DNA from: Caryophanales bacterium
GTDB lineage: Bacteria; Bacillota; Bacilli; Bacillales; Bacillaceae_J
Length of the DNA stretch: 64,000 nucleotides
Assembly: GCA_012840465.1 (NCBI GenBank)
Contig: DULJ01000086.1
Coordinates: forward strand, 62,001 to 126,000
Direction: 5' to 3'
Of this stretch, positions 18,650 through 30,595 are shown piece after piece; the first letter of the stretch is position 1, and each line of letters begins with the position of its first letter. A program made the translations under genes and the position numbers. The notes beneath the pieces were generated by a model. The model was not told where the DNA came from. It made no database searches and was given only the letters and a program-made list of their open reading frames with translations.

Positions 18650-19438
18650 ATGAAAACTAGAGTATTGACAGCAATTATTGCAGCAGCCATTTTTTTACCG
18701 CTGGTTATTATTGGGGAAACCCCATTTATTATTTTAGTGTACCTTTTAGGCACAATTGCCTTGATGGAATTATTAAGGATGAAAAAAATTCAGATGTTAT
18801 CATTACCTGGTTTAATTGGACTTGTATTTTTGTGGGTATTATTAATTCCGCATCCATTTTTAATCGAGGGTATGAGTGCCAACTTCTCCAAAATTGAAGC
18901 GGCTCTTATTGTTGTAATGCTGTTGTTAATTTACACAGTTATTTCAAAAAATGAGTTTACATTTGATGATGCAGGATTCATCATTTTATCGTCTGTATAT
19001 GTTGGCGTTGGCTTTCATTATTTAATTGAAACAAGAATAGCCGGGTTATCCTATGTCTTTTTTGCACTATTTGTCATTTGGGCAACGGATTCTGGCGCAT
19101 ACTTTATTGGGAGAGCATTTGGGAAGAGGAAGCTTTGGCCTGAAATTAGTCCTAATAAGACAGTTGCAGGCTTTGTGGGCGGAGTTTTGTCTGCACTATT
19201 GGTAGGCATCATTTTTCAAATCGTAAGTCCGTTGCATCCTTCTTTACTCGTTGTTTTGGTCGTAACGGTTGTTACCTCCCTCTTTGGTCAGATGGGTGAC
19301 CTAGTAGAGTCTGCTTTAAAAAGACATTATTCGGTAAAGGATTCTGGTCGTATCCTTCCTGGTCATGGCGGGATTTTGGACAGGTTTGACAGCCTTCTTT
19401 TTGTTTTACCGATTCTTCACTTTTTACAAATCATATAA
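18650..19438 (+). CDS. cdsA: Phosphatidate cytidylyltransferase (CDP-diacylglycerol synthase)
   Basis: Integral membrane enzyme of 262 residues that makes CDP-diacylglycerol from phosphatidate and CTP, the precursor used by PgsA (also encoded in this window). Many hydrophobic helices span the chain. The signature lies near the end: [13 protein letters not shown], then [12 protein letters not shown], containing the metal-binding acidic residues. It sits between uppS and dxr. Confidence 0.97.
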   Translation: MKTRVLTAIIAAAIFLPLVIIGETPFIILVYLLGTIALMELLRMKKIQMLSLPGLIGLVFLWVLLIPHPFLIEGMSANFSKIEAALIVVMLLLIYTVISKNEFTFDDAGFIILSSVYVGVGFHYLIETRIAGLSYVFFALFVIWATDSGAYFIGRAFGKRKLWPEISPNKTVAGFVGGVLSALLVGIIFQIVSPLHPSLLVVLVVTVVTSLFGQMGDLVESALKRHYSVKDSGRILPGHGGILDRFDSLLFVLPILHFLQII

Positions 19439-19488
19439 CTTCATTCAGCGGAAATACGCCGGGTGTATTTCATATTAAAGGAGCAGCC

Positions 19489-20634
19489 ATGAAAAAAATA
19501 AGTTTACTCGGAGCAACAGGGTCGATTGGTACGCAAACATTAGATGTGATCAAATTGCATCCGGATCATTTTAAATTAGAAGCCATTTCAATCGGAAAAA
19601 ATTTAACATTGGGTTTGGATATCATTCATATATATCTACCAAAGGTTGTTTCAGTTATTGATAAAGAAAGCTGTGAATATTTACAAGCTAGGGTTCCAGC
19701 CGGTGTTAAGGTTGTATATGGCGACGAAGGATTAATTGAAGTTGCCGCAAATGTCGATTCACAGGTTGTTGTAAATGCTGTTATGGGAAGCGTTGGCTTA
19801 AAACCTACATTAAAGGCGATTGAAGCTGGAAAAACGATTGCTATTGCCAATAAAGAAACGTTGGTCACGGCTGGTCATCTTGTGATGGGGGCAGCTAAAA
19901 CTCATAATGTTCCTATATTGCCTGTGGACAGTGAACATTCAGCGATTTTTCAATGCTCGAATGGTGAGGATAAACAAGCAATAGAACGAATCATTTTAAC
20001 AGCCTCTGGCGGAAGTTTTCGTGATCGGACTCGGTCGGAACTGAAGGATGTGACGGTAGAATCTGCTCTTCAACATCCAAATTGGTCGATGGGGGCAAAG
20101 ATTACAATCGATTCTGCAACGATGATGAACAAGGGCTTGGAGGTAATCGAAGCACACTGGTTGTTTGACATGCCTTATGAAAAAATTGATGTAGTTCTGC
20201 ATAGGGAAAGTATAATTCATTCATTGGTAGAATTCCAAGATACTAGTATGATTGCACAAATTGGTTCTCCCGATATGAGAGTACCGATCCAGTATGCATT
20301 AACATATCCCGTAAGACTTGCACTACCTCTTTCTAAAAGGTTAAACTTAACCCAGGTAGGGAAACTTCATTTTGAAGAAGCCAACCTAGAAAGATTCCGT
20401 TGTTTACAATTTGCCTATGATGCTGGTAAGGTCGGCGGTACAATGACAACGGTGCTTAATGCAGCAAATGAAGAAGCTGTACAGCTTTTTCTAAATAGAC
20501 AAATCAGTTTCTTGGATATAGAGGCTTATATTGAAAAGGCTCTAGCACAACATAATCCTATTAAGAACCCTGATTTAGACACAATCGTAGCGGTTGATCA
20601 GGAAACAAGAATATTTGTAAAATCTTTAATCTGA
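19489..20634 (+). CDS. dxr: 1-deoxy-D-xylulose 5-phosphate reductoisomerase
   Basis: Second enzyme of the MEP isoprenoid pathway (381 residues), converting DXP to MEP with NADPH and a divalent metal. The Rossmann motif [13 protein letters not shown] is at residues 7-19. ANKETLV (about 121-127), the metal-binding [12 protein letters not shown] and the active-site loop [20 protein letters not shown] follow. Its product pathway feeds UppS upstream. AAAGGAG precedes the ATG. Confidence 0.98.
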   Translation: MKKISLLGATGSIGTQTLDVIKLHPDHFKLEAISIGKNLTLGLDIIHIYLPKVVSVIDKESCEYLQARVPAGVKVVYGDEGLIEVAANVDSQVVVNAVMGSVGLKPTLKAIEAGKTIAIANKETLVTAGHLVMGAAKTHNVPILPVDSEHSAIFQCSNGEDKQAIERIILTASGGSFRDRTRSELKDVTVESALQHPNWSMGAKITIDSATMMNKGLEVIEAHWLFDMPYEKIDVVLHRESIIHSLVEFQDTSMIAQIGSPDMRVPIQYALTYPVRLALPLSKRLNLTQVGKLHFEEANLERFRCLQFAYDAGKVGGTMTTVLNAANEEAVQLFLNRQISFLDIEAYIEKALAQHNPIKNPDLDTIVAVDQETRIFVKSLI

Positions 20635-20665
20635 AATAGGACACTAAAAAAAGGTGGTTTTTCAT

Positions 20666-21916
20666 TTGAACACGGTACTTGCATTCATCGTTATTTTTGG
20701 AGCGCTTGTTTTTTTTCATGAACTTGGGCATTTAGTATTTGCAAAACGAGCTGGAATGCTTTGTCGTGAATTTGCAATCGGCTTTGGACCAAAGGTATTT
20801 TCCTTTCGTTGGAATGAGACACTTTATACAATCCGATTATTACCACTAGGGGGATTCGTCAGGGTAGCCGGTGAAGATCCAGAATTAGTAGAAATAAAAC
20901 CAGGTTACAATGTCGGTTTGGTATTCGGGCATAATGATAAAGTTACGAAGATAATCGTAAACAATAAGACAAAATATCCGAATGCAAAAGTCATTGAAGT
21001 TGAACAAATTGATATCGTACATAGATTATTTATTTCCGGTTTTGAACAAGATGATGCCGGGTTGCAGACTTTCCAAATTGATGAAAAAGCCATGCTCGTT
21101 CTTGATGATCAAGAAACACAGATTGCTCCATATAATAGACAATTTGCGTCCAAAACAGTTCCACAAAGGGCAATGCAAATTTTTGCAGGGCCGATGATGA
21201 ACTTCGTTTTGGCATTAGTCCTCTTTGTTATTTTAGGTACACTTGTTGGAACTCCGGTTAAAGAACCTATTTTAGGGGAGCTAACAAGCGATGGCTCGGC
21301 GATTGAATCTGGTTTAAAACAAGGGGACAGAGTACTGTCCATTGATAACCAAGAAATCATAAACTGGGAGGAAATGGTTAAAATCATCCAACAAAATGGG
21401 GATGAAGAACTGCTGTTTTCAGTCGAACGTGGTGGTCAACAGTTGGAAGTCCCCGTTACTCCTAAGGTGAGGGATGGAGAAAAAATAGGATTTATTGGAG
21501 TCTATCCTTCTGTCGAAAAATCAATTTTAGGTTCCGTTACCTATGGCTTTGAACAAACCTACTTTTGGACAAAACAAATACTTGTTGGCCTGGGGCAACT
21601 TATTGCTGGTCAATTTTCAATTGATGATTTAGCTGGACCTGTGGGTATATACAGTCTTACTGATGAGGTTGCCCAAACAGGAATTTATAATTTAATGCGG
21701 TGGGCATCTATTTTGAGCATTAACCTCGGAATCGTAAATTTATTGCCTCTTCCAGCCCTTGATGGTGGTCGGCTAATCTTTATTGGCATAGAGGCTGTGC
21801 GTGGAAAACCAGTCGATCCGCAAAAAGAAGGGATTGTCCATTTTATCGGCTTTGCCCTACTAATGCTGTTAATGTTAGTAGTTACTTGGAATGATATTCA
21901 AAGATATTTTCTATAA
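20666..21916 (+). CDS. rseP: Site-2 intramembrane metalloprotease RseP/RasP
   Basis: Zinc protease of 416 residues that cleaves membrane substrates in the plane of the membrane, in Bacillus RsiW and FtsL among others. The HExxH site is H18-E19-H22 in the first helix, and the second metal motif is in [11 protein letters not shown] near the C terminus. A PDZ domain (about 205-275, [16 protein letters not shown]) lies between membrane helices. The start is TTG 20666, 8 bases after AAGGTGG; the GTG at 20654 overlaps that site. Confidence 0.95.
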   Translation: MNTVLAFIVIFGALVFFHELGHLVFAKRAGMLCREFAIGFGPKVFSFRWNETLYTIRLLPLGGFVRVAGEDPELVEIKPGYNVGLVFGHNDKVTKIIVNNKTKYPNAKVIEVEQIDIVHRLFISGFEQDDAGLQTFQIDEKAMLVLDDQETQIAPYNRQFASKTVPQRAMQIFAGPMMNFVLALVLFVILGTLVGTPVKEPILGELTSDGSAIESGLKQGDRVLSIDNQEIINWEEMVKIIQQNGDEELLFSVERGGQQLEVPVTPKVRDGEKIGFIGVYPSVEKSILGSVTYGFEQTYFWTKQILVGLGQLIAGQFSIDDLAGPVGIYSLTDEVAQTGIYNLMRWASILSINLGIVNLLPLPALDGGRLIFIGIEAVRGKPVDPQKEGIVHFIGFALLMLLMLVVTWNDIQRYFL

Positions 21917-21953
21917 TCTTAACAATTGTTGTTATAATGAAGAGGTGTTAAAG

Positions 21954-23660
21954 ATGAAACAAAGTAAAATGCTTATTCCTACTTTAAGAGATGTACCAGC
22001 TGATGCGGATAGTAAGAGCCATCAATTATTATTAAGAGCTGGATTCATGCGTCAAACTGCTTCTGGTGTATACAGTTACCTACCATTAGCAAAAAAAGTA
22101 CTGCAAAAGGTGGAAAAAATTGTTCGGGAAGAAATGGATGCAATCGACGGTTCAGAATTGTTAATGCCAACATTGCAGCCAGCTGAATTATGGCAGGAAA
22201 CAGGACGTTGGTATAACTATGGTTCCGAATTATTTAGAATAAAAGATCGCCATGCCCGTGATTTTGCGCTTGGTCCTACACATGAAGAGGTTATCACTTC
22301 ATTAGTGCGTGACGGAATCAATTCTTATAAAAAGCTTCCGCTTGTTTTATATCAAATTCAAACAAAATTCCGTGATGAAGCTCGGCCTCGATTCGGACTG
22401 TTAAGAGGTCGGGAATTTATCATGAAGGATGCTTATTCATTCCACGCTTCGAAAGAAAGCCTGGATGATGCCTATAATGATATGGCAACAGCTTACTCTA
22501 ATATTTTTAGAAGATGTGGCTTGGATTTCAGAGCAGTCATCGCTGACTCTGGGGCGATTGGCGGTAAAAATTCACAAGAGTTTATGGTTCTAACAGATGT
22601 CGGAGAGGACACAATTGCTTTTTCTAATGAATCAGATTTTGCCGCTAATATCGAAATGGCACCTGTTCATGCTCAATATGAAAAATCAAATGAAGAATTA
22701 GTAACTTTAGAAAAAGTAGAAACGAAAGACCAAAAAACAATGGAGGAAATTTCAAAGTTTATAAGTGTACCTAAAGAAAAATGTTTAAAATCATTGCTCT
22801 TTAAAGTAGATGAAAAATATGTGTTAGTCGTGGTTCGTGGGGACCATGAAGTAAATGATATAAAGGTTAAAAATTTATTGGATGCAAAATCGGTGGAGCT
22901 TGCCTCACCTGAAGAAACATTAAATGTTTTAAAAGCGGAAGTTGGCTCAGTGGGACCAATTGGGTTAACAGAAGAAGTTGAAATTATTGCAGACCAGGCT
23001 GTCCAATATGTTGTCAATGGTGTTTGTGGTGCGAATGAAACGGATTACCATTACACTGGTGTAAATATTGGTCGTGATTTTAATGCAAGTCAAATCGCTG
23101 ACTTACGGTTTATTCAAGTAGGTGACCCATCTCCAGATGGAAAGGGAACAATTCAGTTTGCGGAAGGCATTGAAGTTGGCCATGTCTTTAAATTGGGTAC
23201 TGTTTATAGTGAATCAATGAAAGCAACCTATCTTGATGAAAATGGAAAGTCACAGCCAATGATCATGGGCTGCTATGGAATTGGCGTTTCGAGAACAGTG
23301 GCCGCAATCGTTGAACAGCATCATGATGAAAATGGTATCATCTGGCCGGTTTCTGTTACACCATTTGAAGTGCATCTTATTCCAATTAATATGAAGACTG
23401 AGGCTCAAAAAGAACTGGCAGACCAAATTTATAGTAGGCTTAACGCTGAATCTGTTTCAGTATTATATGATGATCGGATTGAGCGCCCGGGAGTTAAATT
23501 TGCTGATTCTGATCTAGTTGGCTTCCCAATTCGAATAACGGTTGGTAAGAAAGCGGAAGAAGGCATCGTAGAATTAAAACTGCGTAAGTCTGGGGAAACA
23601 TTAGAAGTAGCCATAGACAATATCGTAGATGTAATTAAAGCGCAATTAAAATCTTATTAG
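21954..23660 (+). CDS. proS: Prolyl-tRNA synthetase, bacterial type
   Basis: Class II aminoacyl-tRNA synthetase of 568 residues. The core motifs include motif 2 ([21 protein letters not shown]) and motif 3 ([14 protein letters not shown]). A YbaK-like editing domain is inserted at about 225-400, making this the bacterial ProS with deacylase activity on mischarged Ala-tRNA(Pro). An anticodon-binding domain ends the chain. ATG 21954 follows GAGGTG; an earlier ATG at 21891 lies inside rseP. No T-box leader fits in the 37-base gap. Confidence 0.97.
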   Translation: MKQSKMLIPTLRDVPADADSKSHQLLLRAGFMRQTASGVYSYLPLAKKVLQKVEKIVREEMDAIDGSELLMPTLQPAELWQETGRWYNYGSELFRIKDRHARDFALGPTHEEVITSLVRDGINSYKKLPLVLYQIQTKFRDEARPRFGLLRGREFIMKDAYSFHASKESLDDAYNDMATAYSNIFRRCGLDFRAVIADSGAIGGKNSQEFMVLTDVGEDTIAFSNESDFAANIEMAPVHAQYEKSNEELVTLEKVETKDQKTMEEISKFISVPKEKCLKSLLFKVDEKYVLVVVRGDHEVNDIKVKNLLDAKSVELASPEETLNVLKAEVGSVGPIGLTEEVEIIADQAVQYVVNGVCGANETDYHYTGVNIGRDFNASQIADLRFIQVGDPSPDGKGTIQFAEGIEVGHVFKLGTVYSESMKATYLDENGKSQPMIMGCYGIGVSRTVAAIVEQHHDENGIIWPVSVTPFEVHLIPINMKTEAQKELADQIYSRLNAESVSVLYDDRIERPGVKFADSDLVGFPIRITVGKKAEEGIVELKLRKSGETLEVAIDNIVDVIKAQLKSY

Positions 23661-23682
23661 TAGAATGGTAATGAAAAAATAT

Positions 23683-23719
23683 AAGGTACCTCTTCTTCAC
23701 TATGGGGTATCTTCCTTTT
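23683..23719 (+). terminator. Possible terminator between proS and polC
   Basis: AAGGTACC pairs with GGTATCTT (one G-U) around a 15-base loop, followed by CCTTTTG. The T run is short, so it may be leaky and allow transcription into polC. Confidence 0.5.
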
Positions 23720-23735
23720 GTTTGGGGGAAGAAGA

Positions 23736-26700
23736 ATGTCTCAAGAATTACAAGTTAGAAAAGAACGTTTCCAGCTATTATTGGAGCAAATATCCTTACC
23801 CACAAGCTTAATAGATTCATATTTTCAAGATGCCTGGATTAAAAAAGTAACGATTGAACGCAGCAAAAAATCATGGCATTTCGAATTTGGATTACAAACA
23901 CATATACCTCTTGAAGTGTTCTTATTATTCAAATCCCATTTAATCAATACTTTTAAGCAAATCGCGAACGTGACATTTTCACTAAGCTACTCAGCACAAG
24001 TGCGTTCCGGGAATGTCGTTTTGGAATATTGGCCTTATATAATCGAGCAGCTCGAAGAAGCTTCACCAGCGGTTTTATCATTATTTCGGGAACAAGTACC
24101 GAAACAGCATGGAAATAAGCTTATTCTAAACATGCGAAATGAACCAGAAGCCATGGCTATTAAAAAGAAATATACTTCCAATTTTGAAACGATTTTTCAA
24201 ACACTAGGTTTTCCTTCCTATGTGATTGAAACTGAGGTTGTTCAATTAGCGGAAGAGTATGCCAAATTTAAAGATCAGACAGAGCAAGAGGACCGAACAA
24301 AAATGTTAGAGGCATTAGTGGCTTCTGAACAAACTAAGAAACCATCCCAAGATGCTCAAGTGGAACAATCCGGACCCGTAACGATTGGGTATATGATTAA
24401 AGATGAACCTGTTCCGATTAAGGAAATACAGGATGAAGAGCGTCGGATCACAATTCAAGGTTATGTATTTTTTAGCGAATTGAAGGAACTACGGAGCGGC
24501 CGTTCATTATTAACCTTTAAAATTACAGATTACACCGATTCCTTAATGATCAAAATTTTTTCTCGCGATAAAGATGATGTGTCATTTCTACAAGCGATCA
24601 AAAAAGGAATGTGGGTAAAGGTGCGTGGTGGCATCCAAATGGACACGTTTGTCCGTGATCTTGTCATGATGGCCCAGGATGTTAATGAAATCAAACCGGA
24701 TGAGCGAGTGGATACTGCAGAGGAAAAACGGGTGGAACTTCACCTTCATACACCAATGAGTCAAATGGATTCTGTTACCTCGATTTCAGATTTAGTTAAA
24801 CAAGCAGGTAAATGGGGCCATAAGGCGATTGCCGTAACAGACCATGCGGTTGCCCAATCTTTTCCTGAGGCGTATTCCGCAGGTGAAAAACATGGCGTAA
24901 AAATATTATACGGTTTGGAGGCTAACCTTGTTAATGATGGGGTGCCGATCGCTTACAATCCAACTCATCGCCTGCTTAATGAAGCGACCTATATTGTTTT
25001 TGACGTGGAAACAACTGGTCTTTCTGCGGTGTACGACACGATCATCGAGTTAGCCGCTGTTAAAGTGAAAAACGGCGAGATTATAGATCGCTTTGAAGCC
25101 TTTTCCAATCCACATCATCCCCTCTCAGCGACAACGATTGAACTGACGGGGATTACGGATGATATGGTGAAGGATGCACCTGATCTTGAAGTTGTGATCA
25201 GGCAATTTAATGATTGGGTTGCGGACGATATTTTAGTTGCTCACAACGCTAGCTTTGATATGGGCTTTTATAACATGGGACTAAAAAGGATCGGTCTTGG
25301 GAAATCAACCAACCCAGTTATTGATACACTTGAATTAGGAAGATACTTATATCCTGAATTAAAGAATCATCGTCTTAACACATTATGTAAAAGATTTGAT
25401 ATTGAATTAACCCAACATCACCGTGCCATTTATGATGCGGAAGCTACAGGCCATTTATTGCTCAAAATGCTGAAGGATTGTGATGAAAAAGAGCTACGTT
25501 ATCATGATCAATTAAATGAAAATATGGGCCAATCGGGTGCTTATAAACGGTCAAGACCATCTCACTGTATCATTTTTGCCCAAACCCAGCTAGGCTTAAA
25601 AAACCTATTTAAATTAATATCATTTTCACATGTTAATTATTATTACAGGGTTCCAAGAATTCCTAGGTCGTTGCTGACAAAATATCGAGAAGGCTTAATT
25701 ATTGGCTCAGGCTGTGATAAAGGTGACGTCTTTGAAGCAATGATGCAAAAATCACCGGAAGAAGCTGAAAAAATTGCTGAGTTTTATGACTATCTCGAAA
25801 TTCAGCCGCCATCCAATTATTATCATTTAATTGAAAAAGAACTTGTACGAAATGAGCAATCCCTCCAAAGCATTTTAAAAAATATTGTGAAGCTCGGAGA
25901 AAAGATGGGGAAACTGGTCGTAGCGACAGGCAATGTTCATTACCTAAATAAAGAAGATTATATTTATCGAAAAATCCTGATTGCGTCTCAAAGTGCTAAC
26001 CCGCTAAATCGACAGACACAGCCGCTCGTTCATTTTAGAACAACAAATGAGATGCTTGAGTGCATGGCATTTTTAGGGGAAGAAAAGGCGAAGGAAGTCG
26101 TCGTTACAAACACAAAGAAAATAGCTGATTTAATAGAAGAAATTAAGCCAATTAAAGAAGATCTTTATACCCCGAAAATTGAAGGGGCAGATGAAGAAAT
26201 TCGTGAGTTGAGCTACAGCCGGGCCCGTCTGATCTACGGAGAGAACTTGCCTGAAATTATCGAGGCTAGACTTGAAAAAGAATTAAAAAGTATTATCGGA
26301 CACGGTTTTGCCGTTATTTATTTGATTTCTCATAAGCTTGTTAAAAAGTCACTCAATGACGGATATCTTGTAGGATCACGGGGGTCTGTAGGTTCTTCAT
26401 TTGTTGCGACAATGACGGAAATTACTGAAGTTAATCCATTGCCACCGCATTATGTATGCCCGAAATGTAAGCATTCGGAGTTTTTTAATGACGGTTCTGT
26501 TGGTTCTGGGTTTGACTTGCCGGATAAAAATTGTCCGGAATGTGGTACAGAATATAAAAAAGACGGACATGATATTCCGTTTGAAACCTTTCTAGGTTTT
26601 AAAGGGGATAAAGTACCGGATATTGATTTGAATTTCTCAGGGGATTATCAACCGCGGGCTCATAACTACACAAAGGTATTATTTGGTGAGGATTATGTCT

Positions 26701-28037
26701 ATCGTGCCGGTACAATTGGAACAGTTGCCGATAAAACGGCCTTTGGTTACGTGAAAGGCTATGCTTCTGACCATAATTTAACATTCCGGAATGCCGAGGT
26801 AGAAAGACTTGCCACTGGCTGTACAGGTGTAAAAAGGACAACCGGGCAGCATCCGGGTGGTATTATCGTTATCCCAGATTATATGGATGTCTATGATTTC
26901 ACACCAATCCAATTTCCTGCTGATGATGTTGATGCGGAGTGGAAAACAACTCATTTTGATTTCCACTCGATCCATGATAATGTATTGAAGCTCGATATAC
27001 TTGGACACGACGATCCAACGGTGATTCGGATGCTTCAGGATTTAAGCGGGATTGACCCGAAAACAATTCCAACCGATGATCCGGAAGTGATGAAAATCTT
27101 CTCTGGACCAGAATCAATCGGGGTTACTGAGGAACAAATTATGTGTAAAACCGGGACATTAGGGATACCGGAGTTTGGTACAAAGTTTGTTAGACAAATG
27201 CTTGAAGATACGAAACCAAGTACGTTCTCGGAGCTCGTACAGATTTCTGGTTTATCACATGGAACGGATGTATGGTTGAACAATGCTAATGAATTGATTC
27301 AAAATGGAACATGTACATTAAGCGAAGTAATCGGGTGCCGGGATGATATCATGGTTTATTTAATTTACAAGGGGCTTGATCCATCGTTGGCCTTTAAAAT
27401 CATGGAGTCCGTTCGTAAAGGTAAAGGCTTAACAGACGAATTTATCGAAGAAATGAGAAATAATAACGTCCCTGTTTGGTACATTGAATCATGTAAAAAA
27501 ATTAAATATATGTTCCCGAAGGCCCATGCGGCCGCCTATGTTCTAATGGCTGTACGGATAGCCTACTTTAAAGTTCATTTTCCGATCCTTTTTTATGCTG
27601 CTTACTTTACGGTTCGCGCTGATGACTTCGATGTTGAAGCGATGGTGAAAGGAAGCAATGCCATCCGTAGTAAAATCGATGACATTGTTGCAAAAGGACT
27701 GGAAGCTTCTACAAAGGAGAAGAACTTACAAACTGTGTTAGAGTTAGCTTTGGAAATGTGTGAGCGCGGGTTCTCCTTCCAAAAAATCGATTTATATCGA
27801 TCAAGTGCAGCTGAGTTTATTGTGGAGGGCAATACTTTAATACCACCATTCAACTCCATTCCTGGCCTAGGTACAAATGCGGCAATTAACATTGTAAAAG
27901 CACGGGAAGCTGGTGAGTTTTTATCTAAAGAAGATTTGCAGCAGCGAAGTAAAATATCAAAAACGGTTCTTGAATATCTTGAAAACCAAGGTTGTCTAGA
28001 AGGATTACCCGATCAAAACCAGCTGTCACTGTTTTAG
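23736..28037 (+). CDS. polC: DNA polymerase III PolC-type alpha subunit
   Basis: Replicative polymerase of low-GC Gram-positives (1433 residues). The order is an N-terminal domain, OB fold (about 235-320), PHP domain split around the exonuclease ([13 protein letters not shown] near 333), and DEDD 3'-5' exonuclease starting at [10 protein letters not shown] near 421. Palm and fingers follow, with a zinc-finger-like CPKC/CPEC pair near 908-935 and the catalytic [10 protein letters not shown] near 960. The chain ends with the short β-clamp motif QLSLF. ATG 23736 follows GGGGGAAG. Confidence 0.98.
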   Translation: MSQELQVRKERFQLLLEQISLPTSLIDSYFQDAWIKKVTIERSKKSWHFEFGLQTHIPLEVFLLFKSHLINTFKQIANVTFSLSYSAQVRSGNVVLEYWPYIIEQLEEASPAVLSLFREQVPKQHGNKLILNMRNEPEAMAIKKKYTSNFETIFQTLGFPSYVIETEVVQLAEEYAKFKDQTEQEDRTKMLEALVASEQTKKPSQDAQVEQSGPVTIGYMIKDEPVPIKEIQDEERRITIQGYVFFSELKELRSGRSLLTFKITDYTDSLMIKIFSRDKDDVSFLQAIKKGMWVKVRGGIQMDTFVRDLVMMAQDVNEIKPDERVDTAEEKRVELHLHTPMSQMDSVTSISDLVKQAGKWGHKAIAVTDHAVAQSFPEAYSAGEKHGVKILYGLEANLVNDGVPIAYNPTHRLLNEATYIVFDVETTGLSAVYDTIIELAAVKVKNGEIIDRFEAFSNPHHPLSATTIELTGITDDMVKDAPDLEVVIRQFNDWVADDILVAHNASFDMGFYNMGLKRIGLGKSTNPVIDTLELGRYLYPELKNHRLNTLCKRFDIELTQHHRAIYDAEATGHLLLKMLKDCDEKELRYHDQLNENMGQSGAYKRSRPSHCIIFAQTQLGLKNLFKLISFSHVNYYYRVPRIPRSLLTKYREGLIIGSGCDKGDVFEAMMQKSPEEAEKIAEFYDYLEIQPPSNYYHLIEKELVRNEQSLQSILKNIVKLGEKMGKLVVATGNVHYLNKEDYIYRKILIASQSANPLNRQTQPLVHFRTTNEMLECMAFLGEEKAKEVVVTNTKKIADLIEEIKPIKEDLYTPKIEGADEEIRELSYSRARLIYGENLPEIIEARLEKELKSIIGHGFAVIYLISHKLVKKSLNDGYLVGSRGSVGSSFVATMTEITEVNPLPPHYVCPKCKHSEFFNDGSVGSGFDLPDKNCPECGTEYKKDGHDIPFETFLGFKGDKVPDIDLNFSGDYQPRAHNYTKVLFGEDYVYRAGTIGTVADKTAFGYVKGYASDHNLTFRNAEVERLATGCTGVKRTTGQHPGGIIVIPDYMDVYDFTPIQFPADDVDAEWKTTHFDFHSIHDNVLKLDILGHDDPTVIRMLQDLSGIDPKTIPTDDPEVMKIFSGPESIGVTEEQIMCKTGTLGIPEFGTKFVRQMLEDTKPSTFSELVQISGLSHGTDVWLNNANELIQNGTCTLSEVIGCRDDIMVYLIYKGLDPSLAFKIMESVRKGKGLTDEFIEEMRNNNVPVWYIESCKKIKYMFPKAHAAAYVLMAVRIAYFKVHFPILFYAAYFTVRADDFDVEAMVKGSNAIRSKIDDIVAKGLEASTKEKNLQTVLELALEMCERGFSFQKIDLYRSSAAEFIVEGNTLIPPFNSIPGLGTNAAINIVKAREAGEFLSKEDLQQRSKISKTVLEYLENQGCLEGLPDQNQLSLF

Positions 28038-28041
28038 ATAA

Positions 28042-28112
28042 TGTCCAGCTACAGCGCCCAGCGACTAGTGGACTCCAGTCCTTTCGTCGCTAAACGGGCG
28101 CTTTCGCTTTTC
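28042..28112 (+). repeat. Dispersed palindromic repeat, copy 1
   Basis: A 71-base element starting TGTCCAGCT and ending GCTTTTC. An inner GCGCCC arm pairs with GGGCGC, and the centre contains GCGACTAGTGGACTCC. It lies 4 bases after the polC stop. Five related copies occur elsewhere in the window, always between genes. Confidence 0.85.
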
Positions 28113-28180
28113 GTCCCTTGCATAAATCTTGTTATTATGGTATATTTTTATCGATGATACGAAACATATTGGTAAATGTT

Positions 28181-28210
28181 AAAGAGTGGGCTAAAACCCA
28201 CTCTTTCGTT
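28181..28210 (+). terminator. Rho-independent terminator after polC
   Basis: AAAGAGTGGG pairs perfectly with CCCACTCTTT around CTAAAA, then CGTTTT. It lies in the 302-base gap between polC and rimP, which otherwise holds the repeat copy at 28042, a second hairpin at 28257 and no gene that I can see. Confidence 0.85.
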
Positions 28211-28256
28211 TTCAACTTACTTCTTTAGCATTGATTGCATAAATTTTTCTATTTAT

Positions 28257-28283
28257 CCCTGCTTATCAAAGCAGGGAATTTTA
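28257..28283 (+). terminator. Hairpin upstream of rimP, possible attenuator
   Basis: CCCTGCTT pairs with AAGCAGGG around a 4-base loop, followed by AATTTTAT. It lies about 60 bases before rimP. It could be a weak terminator or a leader structure of the nusA operon; no promoter was found between it and the terminator at 28181 with any certainty. Confidence 0.5.
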
Positions 28284-28339
28284 TATCAATTAGTTAGACA
28301 TCTCTCATTCGCAAAGATTCTTTTGTAAGGAGGTTTAAT

Positions 28340-28813
28340 ATGAGTAAAAAAGTAACAGAAGTTACGGAAGAACTTGTTCTCCCAATACTTTCTGAGATGA
28401 ATTTAGAACTGGTTGATATTGAGTTTGTGAAGGAAGGAAAGAACTGGTACTTACGCGTTTTCATTGATTCGGAAAAAGGAATTGATATAGAGGACTGTGG
28501 TAAGGTAAGCGAAAAATTGAGTGAACAGCTGGATGAAAAAGACCCTATTACATATCCTTACTTTTTGGAAGTGTCTTCACCTGGAGCTGAACGGCCGTTA
28601 AAAAAAGCCGATGATATTAAGAAAGCGATAGGAAAACAAGTTCATATTAAAACATATGAATCAATAGAATCAGAAAAGGTTTTCGAAGGGAAGTTAATTG
28701 ACTTTGATGGGGAAACCTTAAAGGTAGAAGTTGTAATTAAAACAAGAAAAAAAGAGTTCGATATTCCTTACAATAAAGTTGCTAGCATACGGCTGGCTGT
28801 TACCTTCCATTAA
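28340..28813 (+). CDS. rimP: Ribosome maturation factor RimP
   Basis: 30S assembly factor of 157 residues that binds near S12. The N-terminal domain contains [20 protein letters not shown] and the signature [20 protein letters not shown] is near residues 72-91; an Sm-like C-terminal domain follows. TAAGGAGG precedes the ATG. It opens the rimP-nusA-rnpM-ylxQ-infB cluster. Confidence 0.97.
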   Translation: MSKKVTEVTEELVLPILSEMNLELVDIEFVKEGKNWYLRVFIDSEKGIDIEDCGKVSEKLSEQLDEKDPITYPYFLEVSSPGAERPLKKADDIKKAIGKQVHIKTYESIESEKVFEGKLIDFDGETLKVEVVIKTRKKEFDIPYNKVASIRLAVTFH

Positions 28814-28841
28814 GGTTGACTATTTTAAAGGGGAGAAAACA

Positions 28842-29987
28842 ATGAGTAGTGAATTATTAGATGCTTTAACCTTGCTTGAAAAGGAAAAAGGCATCAGTAA
28901 AAATATTCTATTAGAGGCGATTGAAGCAGCCTTGATTTCAGCTTACAAACGAAATTTTAATTCAGCACAAAATGTTCGTGTTGATGTAAACCCTGAAACA
29001 GGAACAATGCGTGTCTTTGCTAGAAAAGAAGTTGTTGAAGAAGTGTTTGATCCGAGATTAGAAATCTCACAAGAAGAAGCTAAAAAGTTAAATCCTAATT
29101 ATGAACTTGAAGACGTTGTTGAAATTGAAGTAACACCTAAAGATTTTGGGCGAATTGCTGCACAAACAGCGAAACAGGTAGTTACGCAGCGCGTTCGCGA
29201 GGCTGAAAGAGGCGTTATCTATTCTGAATATATAGACCGGGAAGAAGATATTATGACTGGAATCGTTCAAAGACAAGACTCCAGGTTTATATATGTTAAC
29301 CTAGGGAAAATTGAAGCTCTTCTGCCAGTAAGCGAACAAATGCCAAATGAAACGTACAAATCACATGACAGAATCAAGGTCTTTATTACAAAGGTTGAAA
29401 AAACAACAAAAGGCCCACAAATTTTCGTATCAAGAACACATCCTGGACTTTTAAAACGATTGTTCGAAATAGAAGTTCCAGAAATTTATGATGGCACAGT
29501 TGAAATAAAATCAGTTTCGAGGGAAGCAGGGGACCGCTCCAAAATTGCGGTTCACTCAGATAATCCCGAGGTTGATCCTGTAGGTTCATGTGTTGGACAA
29601 AAAGGGCAGCGGGTTCAGGCTATTGTTAACGAATTGAAAGGCGAAAAAATTGATATTGTACGCTGGTCAAAGGATCCAGTAGAATATGTAGCCAATGCTT
29701 TAAGCCCTTCACAGGTTGTAAAAGTAATCGTGGATGAAGAGGAAAAGGCAACAACGGTTATCGTTCCTGATTTCCAGTTATCGCTAGCCATTGGTAAAAG
29801 AGGACAAAATGCAAGGTTGGCTGCAAAATTAACGGGTTGGAAGATCGATATTAAAAGTCTTTCAGAAGCAAAAGAAGAGAACGTACTAGATGAGGAATCA
29901 CCTGACTCTGAGGAACCACTTTTTTCCGTGCAAGAGGATTACTTAACAGATAATGAAAATCATGTAGAGGATAAAGACGTAGAGTAG
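28842..29987 (+). CDS. nusA: Transcription termination/antitermination factor NusA
   Basis: RNA polymerase-binding factor of 381 residues controlling pausing and termination. The N-terminal domain (1-125) is followed by S1 (about 135-200), KH1 (with DPVGSCVGQKGQRVQAI near 245-260) and KH2 (LAIGKRGQNARLAAKLTGW near 315-335). An acidic tail ends the protein; the extra C-terminal repeats of proteobacterial NusA are absent, as usual in Bacillus. ATG 28842 follows AAAGGGGAG. An upstream TTG frame overlaps rimP and is not needed. Confidence 0.97.
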   Translation: MSSELLDALTLLEKEKGISKNILLEAIEAALISAYKRNFNSAQNVRVDVNPETGTMRVFARKEVVEEVFDPRLEISQEEAKKLNPNYELEDVVEIEVTPKDFGRIAAQTAKQVVTQRVREAERGVIYSEYIDREEDIMTGIVQRQDSRFIYVNLGKIEALLPVSEQMPNETYKSHDRIKVFITKVEKTTKGPQIFVSRTHPGLLKRLFEIEVPEIYDGTVEIKSVSREAGDRSKIAVHSDNPEVDPVGSCVGQKGQRVQAIVNELKGEKIDIVRWSKDPVEYVANALSPSQVVKVIVDEEEKATTVIVPDFQLSLAIGKRGQNARLAAKLTGWKIDIKSLSEAKEENVLDEESPDSEEPLFSVQEDYLTDNENHVEDKDVE

Positions 29988-29998
29988 GGGTGGACCGG

Positions 29999-30268
29999 AT
30001 GAAGAATCGAAAAGTACCATTGCGCAAGTGTATTGCTAGTCAAGAAATGAGACATAAGCGTGAACTCATTCGAATAGTCCGTTCAAAAGAAGGTGAACTC
30101 TCTATCGACCCAACAGGAAAGATGACAGGTAGAGGTGCTTATCTATCGAAAGATAAGGAATGCATTCTACTCGCAAAAAAGAAAAATATTCTTGAACATC
30201 ATTTAGGCGTAAAAGTACCAGAATCATTCTATGACGAAATACTCGTTTTTCTTGAAAAGGAGCAGTAA
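29999..30268 (+). CDS. rnpM: RNase P modulator RnpM (YlxR)
   Basis: Small basic RNA-binding protein of 89 residues, DUF448/YlxR family. The conserved [39 protein letters not shown] and CILLAKKKN are present. In B. subtilis this protein has been reported to bind RNase P RNA and modulate its activity. ATG 29999 follows AGGGGTGG with an 8-base spacing; GTG 29990 overlaps that site. It is 11 bases after nusA and 5 before ylxQ. Confidence 0.93.
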   Translation: MKNRKVPLRKCIASQEMRHKRELIRIVRSKEGELSIDPTGKMTGRGAYLSKDKECILLAKKKNILEHHLGVKVPESFYDEILVFLEKEQ

Positions 30269-30273
30269 GAAGG

Positions 30274-30576
30274 TTGAATCAAGAACGTTGGATGTCTTTA
30301 TTAGGCCTTATCAATCGAGCAGGCCAGCTAATATCAGGGGAAGAATTAGTATTAAAGGAAATTCGAAAAGGCAAAGCGAAATTAGTCATTTTGTCATCGG
30401 ACGCCTCTCATAATACTTCGAAAAAAATTACAGATAAATGTCTATTTTATAAGATCCCTATAAAAAGTGTTACCGACCGGTATATGTTAGGTCAGGCCAT
30501 TGGAAAAGACTCGCGAGTTGTTGTAGCGGTTTTAGATAATGGATTTGCAAAGAAATTAGTGGAGTTGCTCGATTAA
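30274..30576 (+). CDS. ylxQ: L7Ae-family K-turn RNA-binding protein YlxQ
   Basis: L7Ae/L30e-fold protein of 100 residues related to ribosomal protein L7Ae. Typical features are [15 protein letters not shown] at the start, [11 protein letters not shown] and the [18 protein letters not shown] segment. B. subtilis YlxQ binds kink-turn RNA; its cellular target is not well defined. The start is TTG 30274 after AGAAGG, with no better ATG. It lies between rnpM and infB in the conserved order. Confidence 0.92.
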   Translation: MNQERWMSLLGLINRAGQLISGEELVLKEIRKGKAKLVILSSDASHNTSKKITDKCLFYKIPIKSVTDRYMLGQAIGKDSRVVVAVLDNGFAKKLVELLD

Positions 30577-30595
30577 TTTTCTTGGGGGTGAACGT

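Noticed and set aside
21917-21953. T-box leader before proS
   Set aside because: Only 37 bases separate rseP and proS, far too short for a T-box.
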